From positions 5,652,001-5,716,000 of the forward strand of contig CM034108.1 of assembly GCA_019914945.1 (NCBI GenBank): a stretch of 64,000 bases of DNA. The letters are read 5' to 3'. A program made the translations under genes and the position numbers. The notes under the pieces are model-generated. The model was not told the DNA's origin. It searched no databases and was given only the letters and a program-made list of their open reading frames with translations. Shown piece after piece: positions 58,372 through 64,000 of the stretch. Each line of letters starts with the position of its first letter. Position 1 is the first letter of the stretch. Origin of the DNA: Typha latifolia. Taxonomy: Eukaryota; Streptophyta; Magnoliopsida; Poales; Typhaceae.

Positions 58372-59105
58372 AGTTTCTCTTGGCTGATTGGCTTGGCGCG
58401 TGTCCCACCAGATTCATGGTGCTCGCTTGTGCAACTTAACTCACAATGCTTCTCCTCCATAAGTAGCACATCCTCCACCATCTCCTCCATGTTACTTAGC
58501 CTTAGGGCCTTAATGTCGGCTTAGATGTCACCACGAAGATATTTGAGGAAGCGCTTCTTTGGTGGAGATTGGACCATGGTGGATCACATCAGCTATGGAT
58601 GCGCTTAGACTCTTCCACGTACACCTTCACCGTCGTCTTTTGGCACACTTTGCTGAGCATGGCGTGGAAGTTGTCAAGCCGAGTTGGACCAAAATGCTTG
58701 CACAAGGCATTGGTGAACTCGGCCCGAGTTCGAAACCGACGATACAAGCTTGTCCAATGGAATCATTGTAGCAAGGTGTCCTCTAGATAAAATGAGGCCA
58801 TAGTCACCTTGTGTTCCTCGGGTGTGCCTTGGAACTAGAAGAATTGCTTCATCTTAAAGATCCACTCGAGTGTATCACCTTCATTGTACTTGAGAATGTC
58901 GAGCCTTGACTGCATTCTCTCTATTTTGGTCGAACCCAAATCCATATGGTGCAGGAGGTGGGTGCACCACCTGTGGCTGGTTAAGTGGTTTCTAAATTGG
59001 TGCACGCCTTTGTGGTTCAACCGACTCGTGCTCAGACTTGAACTTGAGTCCAGCCCATAGGTCATCGTCTTGGTTTACCTAATGGTCCTCATTTTCCTCA
59101 TGCAA
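58372..59105 (-). pseudogene. G3 gag
   Basis: The - strand frame 58835-59065 reads MQSRLDILKYNEGDTLEWIF, and continues in other frames with QFQGTPEEHKVTMASFYLED and EFTNALCKHFGPTRLDNFHA. This is the retrotransposon Gag core. It joins directly to the LTR at 58371, so pol is deleted. Confidence 0.8.
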
Positions 59106-60070
59106 TGTTATGAACCAGATCTAGACCGATCCAGAAGTAAGAAAATTATAAAACTTTATGTGGTGGTAGCCTCTAATACGAATCGGATCAGATCGAATCA
59201 CATCAAAGGGAGATTAGGCTCAATGGATTGAGTCTAATTACCTTATTTGGTCATTTGGTTTAGTTAGAGTCTTAGCAGGTTATGATGTTATTTAATTAGC
59301 TAAATCCAACTCTGCACAATTTTGGAAAAATATTCTTATAATATTCTACACATATCCAAATAATATTAAACTAGTTGATAAGTTCGCCAACCTCCAGATC
59401 TAGAACTTTGATATTAATGACTTCTCCAGATTCGGAATCTATCTGTGACAAAATGAAAGCTTAATCTGAGAGATAATCATAGAAGATAAAGAAGACTGGT
59501 TTAGTTGGTTTGTTAGGGTTTTAACTTAGTTGTTGTTTAATTTAGTTGATGTGTCCCTACGGTGAGCCTCTATATATATGTAGAGGAAATCTTAATTGGA
59601 GTATGATGATGATGCTATTGGATTCTTGCCTCCTATTTCTCTCTAGATTCTCTCCCTCCTCCCTCTTCACCATCCTTCCACCTCTACCGTTGGCAAGGTT
59701 TTTCCTAACTTCTAATCTCCCTCGATTGTCGAGCCACCCCTCTTCATCTATATCCCTTAATCAAATCCACCATCCACCTTCATCTCCATACCCATCCATA
59801 ACCCTAACATCCACTCCACTTGTAACCACCACCATCACCCATGTTATTCCATGTTTTTGTCCTAGTTTCTGTTCAAATCTGCGAAGGGTGTAAATACAAA
59901 AGTTATAGATCGGGAAGCTACGAATCTAACACACTTGGTTTCGTAATTTGCTGACTACAGGAGAATATTTGATAAATATTTTCCCACGGTTACGCGGACT
60001 ATTTTTTATAATAAATTCAGATCTTAAGGAATTGTTCCGTAGCCAACATTTTAGTACAAGAACACATCAA

Positions 60071-60130
60071 TTTGGTATCAGAGCTCATCAATTTGGTATC
60101 AGAGCTCATTAATTTGGTATCAGAGCAGGC
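60071..60130 (+). repeat. Tandem primer-site repeats at the LTR/internal junction
   Basis: CATCAATTTGGTATCAGAGCT is repeated three times with a 24-base period. The first copy lies inside the LTR end. The site at 60094-60105 (TGGTATCAGAGC) adjoins the LTR and is the expected tRNA-iMet primer site. Confidence 0.92.
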
Positions 60131-60950
60131 GAACCTCAGACCTCCATTAATGGTTGAAATAAGGTAGATGACATCAACAAGGAGACCTATGGAGAGCACA
60201 CCGACAAGGGAAGACTCAATCCACGATGGTTCTAATCGTGAGGCCAATTTCTTTGTCGCGAACACGGCAGGACCGAGTTAACCAACGTCCATGGGTGTGA
60301 ATATGGGCTTGGCGGATGAACTTAGGGGCATGTTCCAAACATTGCTGAATAGAGTTGACGCAATTCAAAAGGATCACAATGATTTTAAGGAATATGTCAT
60401 GAACCGATTGGGTTCATCATCTCCTTGACGACGATCGGTGCCTGACCAAGGACCATCAAGGTAAACATCACGATCAGAGGAGACCTTGCTGCCCACACCG
60501 ACGGCTAGGAATACCAAAGCGGTCGTCCATCACCAATCGCCACCCGAGCCATTGATTGAGGGCATTGAAGCTTTGAAAAATATCGAGGATTCGATACCTA
60601 GACGGCCCGATCCTATGGTCATGGCTGCCCATTAAGTTTCTTACCGATCTAAATGACAACCTCCTTAGCCCATAAGCAATGTGCCAAAGCCTAAACAGAT
60701 CAGCCCTTGTGCGAGGCCTAGACTAGACTCGAGCGCACATTGGATGGTGGGTGAGTTAAATCTTAGTCATGGCCACCTCCACAAATCAACGCGCTACATT
60801 GTGTTACACTTGGCCGAGCCATGGCCTCCTCCACAAGGCTTGCGTTCTTGGACTGGGCTCGGATGTCGATGGGAACAATTCGACAAATTTGGAAGGTTTG
60901 GAAACCACCATGGACACCTTGACGACAAGGTGATCGGAAGCGTGGTGGAT
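60091..60950 (+). pseudogene. Family B internal region with gag 5' remnant
   Basis: One frame reads GMFQTLLNRVDAIQKDHNDF and KEYVMNRLGSSSP, then a stop. It matches the Gag start of G2 (- strand 56780-56880). The end carries CTTGACGACAAGGTGATCGG..GTGGTGGAT, a decayed polypurine region. This suggests the element is a deletion derivative of a G2-like parent. Confidence 0.7.
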
Positions 60951-62416
60951 TGATATGAACCGGATCAGATCGGATCACATCAAAGAGAGATTAGGCTCAA
61001 TCGATTGAGTCTAATTATCTTATTTGGTTATTTGGTTTAGTTAGAGTCTTAGTAGTTTAGGATTTTATTTAATTAGCTAAATCTAACTCTGCGCAGTTTT
61101 GGGAAAATATTCATACAATATTCTACACATATCTAAATAATATAAAAATAGTTGGATAAGGTTGCCAACCTCCAAATATACAACTTTGATATTTATGAAT
61201 TCTCCAGATTCGGAATCTATCTGCGACAAAATGAAAGCTTAATCTGAGAGTTAATAGGAGAAGATAAGGAAGACTAGTTTAGTTGGTTTGTTGGGGTTTT
61301 AACTTAGTTGTTGATTTATTAGGATTTGTTAGAGTTGTTTAATTTAGTTGATGAATCCCTAGGGTGAGCCTCTATATATATGTGGAGGAAACCCTAGTTG
61401 GAGTATGATGATGATGCTATTCGATTATTAATTTCTTGCCTCCTATCTTCTTTCTAGACTCTCTCCCTCCTTCCTCTTCACCATCCTTGGCAAGGTTTCT
61501 CCTAACTTCTAATCTTCCTCGACTGTCGAGCCATCCCTCTTTTTTGGGATCTCGGCCACTTCGTTCCCTTCGTCTATATCCTTTAATCACATCCACCATC
61601 CACTTTCATCTTCATACCCATCCATAACTCTAACATCCACTCCACCTATCACCACCACCATCGCCCACGTTATTTCATGTTTTCTTCCTAGTTGAAGTTC
61701 GAATCTACGAAGAGCCTAAATATAAAAGTTGAGATCAGGAAGTTATGAATCTAACCCACTTAGTTTCGTAATTTTATGATGACATCCGAATATTTGACAA
61801 ATAGTTTCCCATGGTTGCGCGGATTACTTCCTAAAATAAATTAAGATCTTAAGGAATTATTCTGTAGCCGACCTTTTGGTACAAGAACCCATCAATTTGG
61901 TATTAGAGCTCATCAGCCTCACGAGAAAGAGTTCTAATAGCTCTTATTTTAGATGAAAATATATAATTAAAATAGTGGACAAAAGTCAGAATGGGATAGA
62001 ACTGTAAATATTTGATGTTGCGGCGGTCGTCAGAGTTGGCGGATCGCCAAGAGTGGTGGTGGAGAACTATAGAATATGGTGGCTATTGGTGGAGGAAGGT
62101 GGCTAGAGTTTGGAAGATCGGAATACTTTTATGGCTAAGATATACTCCTAGAAAGATAAAAGCAATCTAACGACGACAAGTAAAAGATAAATGCGAGATA
62201 AGAAAATTACTTAACTCAAATGATCATTTCACGATTTTTTTCTAATCAACATAATAACCACCCCTATTTATGGGAGCAAAAATTCTAGTGGATCAGATCC
62301 ACTTGTGGATTATCCAATTTATTTAAAATTTAAAATAATAAGATAAAACTAACTAACTAACTCAAGTTGACTCGACTCGACTCGACCAATTTAACTCACA
62401 TGGTCGGATCGTAACA

Positions 62417-62765
62417 TACAACCCTGCAATACCCTAGTTACGGGTCTCAACTCGGGAAGGATCAAAAGGATTGGTGGTTGCTGCACCCGGCTTTGGTTTC
62501 GCTAGTTCATCGCCCCTACTTTATTCACAGCCATGGGCGTAAGGAGCTGAACTAGTTGTCGTGGTTGCGGTTCATCATCCTTATCATATCCAGCATAAGG
62601 GTCTCCATGGTTGCAGACGGATCTTGACTAGATCTGCCGCTTGTCCGCCATGGTGTTTTAGGGGTGGTACCCCTCTATTCCTCATCTGTCAAGTGCCTCG
62701 ATGCTAGGGATCTTTTGGTCGTCATTTGCTAGTGGTTCGAGAAACGACTTGCACTAATACCAAGT
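62417..62765 (-). pseudogene. G3 gag leader
   Basis: On the - strand MADKRQI opens about 120 bases inside the primer-site end of the LTR, then decays with stops. The matching gag core lies on the far side of the solo LTR (58372-59105). ACTTGGTATTAGTG at about 62752-62765 is the decayed primer site. Confidence 0.6.
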
Positions 62766-63739
62766 TGTTACGATCATCCTCGAGGTGGTTATGATTGCAA
62801 CAAGACCTAGCTCTAATCAGATCTAAAACCAGAAATGTGGAAGGTAATACCAACTGATCTAATCATCCAAAATCTTTATACAATCAAATTTCTCTTTGTA
62901 GACTTGACATCTCGCTTCTAGCTTTGCAAGCAAATGCGAAGCGCAGCCAAAGTACTGAAATAGGAGTTGGTTCACTTGCCCTTGATTAAGCCGATTAGTC
63001 CTTGTTGACTTTTTGAGGTTCAGAGGGAAGGCCAATAGCGCTTTCTTCAATACTCGTGGGAGAAAGGGTTCCCTTAGGAAAGAAGGGTTCTCGCGACGAT
63101 CGGAGGTATAAATCTTATGATTTGTAAGAAATACTGATTGAAGGTTAGAAGGTGGCGGGATGGTGGTGGTGGAAGAGGGAATAAGGTTAGGGTTAGGGTT
63201 AGGAAAATGGATATGACATTGGTAGTGGGAATAAAGCATAAAGGTAGATGAGGGGAGATAAGGGGACCGTAGTCTTAGGGACGAGAGGAGATGATCTAAC
63301 GTAATGGAAGGATGGTAGTGACATTAATCATGGCCGAGGATGAAGCTCGGCATGAGAGAAAGAGAGATGTCACACGAGAGGGAGAGCGGGCAAAAAGAGT
63401 CTTTCGGCAAAAAGCCAAGGTTTCAATATTCATTCCATAATCTCAAATGTGGTTAGCACCTAAATATTTATAGGTGGCCACGGTACATTCGGTTCGGCTA
63501 GTCTGACCATTTAAACTTAACAAGAACTAAAAGCAAATGTGCCTAACATCCTTCTACGGTCGGGTGCACATCACAAGTTGGTGGCTACCTAACTCGACTC
63601 AACCAGCCAGCTTAAAGAGCTCGACCTGACTAACTTGACTCAAGACTAAATTGTAAAAATAAATAAATCTAATTAAACAAAGGGGTTTCAGCCCTATCTA
63701 ATTAACTCGAGACGACTAGTTTGACCTAAGTCGTATCAG
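62766..63739 (-). mobile_element. G3 5' LTR
   Basis: About 974 bases. On the - strand it starts TGATACGACTTAGG and ends GATCGTAACA next to the primer site. The frame 62859-63239 within it has no family resemblance. A short (TTAGGG)3-like stretch at 63185-63205 is part of the LTR. Confidence 0.7.
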
Positions 63740-63869
63740 CACATTTCCCTTAATCTTTCTTACTTTTTACATTTTAGAAATTATTGCAAGTGCAATATCT
63801 ATGTAATGGCAAATTCGTGATTAAAATCGATGTCATTAAGTTGTACAAATTAGATTTAATATATGGTCA

Positions 63870-63965
63870 AGATCTACTTCTAGGAAATCGAAAGCAATTA
63901 ACGGCTGTGGTTAAAAGGTAAAGGTCAGATAACAATAACAATATCAAAGATATGGAGTTTTGGTT
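63870..63965 (-). mobile_element. LTR family A trace
   Basis: GATCTACTTCTAGGAAATCGAAAG.AATTAACGGCTGTGGTTAAAAGGTAAA follows the family A order on the - strand. Cut by the window end. The remaining 63740-63869 and 63966-64000 show nothing. Confidence 0.4.
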
Positions 63966-64000
63966 GTTGCTGTGCTAAGCAATCAAATTGTAAATTCGCA

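Larger units (their letters stand above)
59174..61915 (+). mobile_element. Small non-autonomous LTR element, family B, with both LTRs
   Basis: 2,742 bases: 5' LTR 59174-60090, internal 60091-60950, 3' LTR 60951-61915. Flanked by perfect 5-bp repeats GCCTC (59169-59173 and 61916-61920). The 5' LTR starts TAATACG (TG decayed), the 3' LTR starts TGATATG; both end CTCATCA. No protease, RT or integrase. Confidence 0.88.
59106..62416 (-). mobile_element. Solo LTR (A/D type) inside G3, split by a smaller element
   Basis: LTR parts 59106-59173 and 61921-62416 (together about 564 bases) start and end with TGTTATGAACC / CGATCCGACC..GTAACA-type termini. Flanking 5-mers TGCAA (59101-59105) and TACAA (62417-62421) match at four of five bases. 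It separates the two parts of G3 gag. Confidence 0.65.

Noticed and set aside
63185..63205. Telomere-like GGTTAGGGTTAGGG stretch
   Set aside because: Only about three units, the unit is not the usual plant TTTAGGG, and it is inside an LTR.
62859..63239. 126-residue - strand frame
   Set aside because: Lies wholly inside the G3 5' LTR and shows no domain.

Overview
The window is plant nuclear DNA, from an angiosperm whose species I cannot name. It is AT-rich and dominated by decayed retroelements: Ty3/gypsy chromoviruses with tRNA-iMet-type primer sites, Ty1/copia and LINE remnants, hAT-like MITEs, and a stretch that resembles mitochondrial DNA. There is no operon structure, and I recognised no tRNA or rRNA gene.

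The only plausible host genes form a four-member family (P1-P4) starting near 2.25, 16.84, 37.13 and 44.72 kb, all on the + strand. Each encodes a small secreted precursor: a signal peptide, a Gly/Pro/Tyr-rich variable middle (with a CX3C pair in three of four), and a conserved basic C-terminus ending KKKSSTIG or a close variant. Splice-like sites after the STI codons and an acceptor-like site 340-620 bases downstream suggest a second coding exon of only a few codons, so the mature end is probably ...STIG-STP. P2 and P3 look intact. P1 has a damaged acceptor and P4 has lost its start codon. The genes sit in an irregular tandem array of about 4-kb units, called R-Q-P here (R and Q are non-coding blocks, P is the gene). 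Gene-less or truncated units lie at 25.0-26.0, 32.0-33.5, 33.6-34.3, 39.3-40.3 and 46.2-46.6 kb.

The array is broken up by insertions. At 4.7-11.4 kb a + strand chromovirus (G1) is split by a - strand element (G4). At 11.4-13.9 kb a - strand LINE is split by a solo LTR. At 17.9-22.0 kb a ~1-kb unidentified insert carries a 3,080-bp solo LTR. At 22.4-25.0 kb are a LINE and a copia-type LTR. At 26.4-31.9 kb are LTR family A copies (two of them head-to-head) and a copia pol remnant. At 34.3-35.3 kb is an LTR plus gag leader. Two hAT-like MITEs lie at 38.5-39.0 and 39.6-40.2 kb, and a family A LTR at 41.0-42.0 kb.

From 46.6 to 49.6 kb the composition resembles a plant mitochondrial insertion, interrupted by a solo LTR. 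From 51.0 to 63.7 kb two - strand gypsy elements (G2, G3) lie in a nest: G3 contains a solo LTR, which contains a complete small non-autonomous LTR element (59174-61915) with matching flanking repeats. No retroelement here keeps an uninterrupted gag-pol frame.
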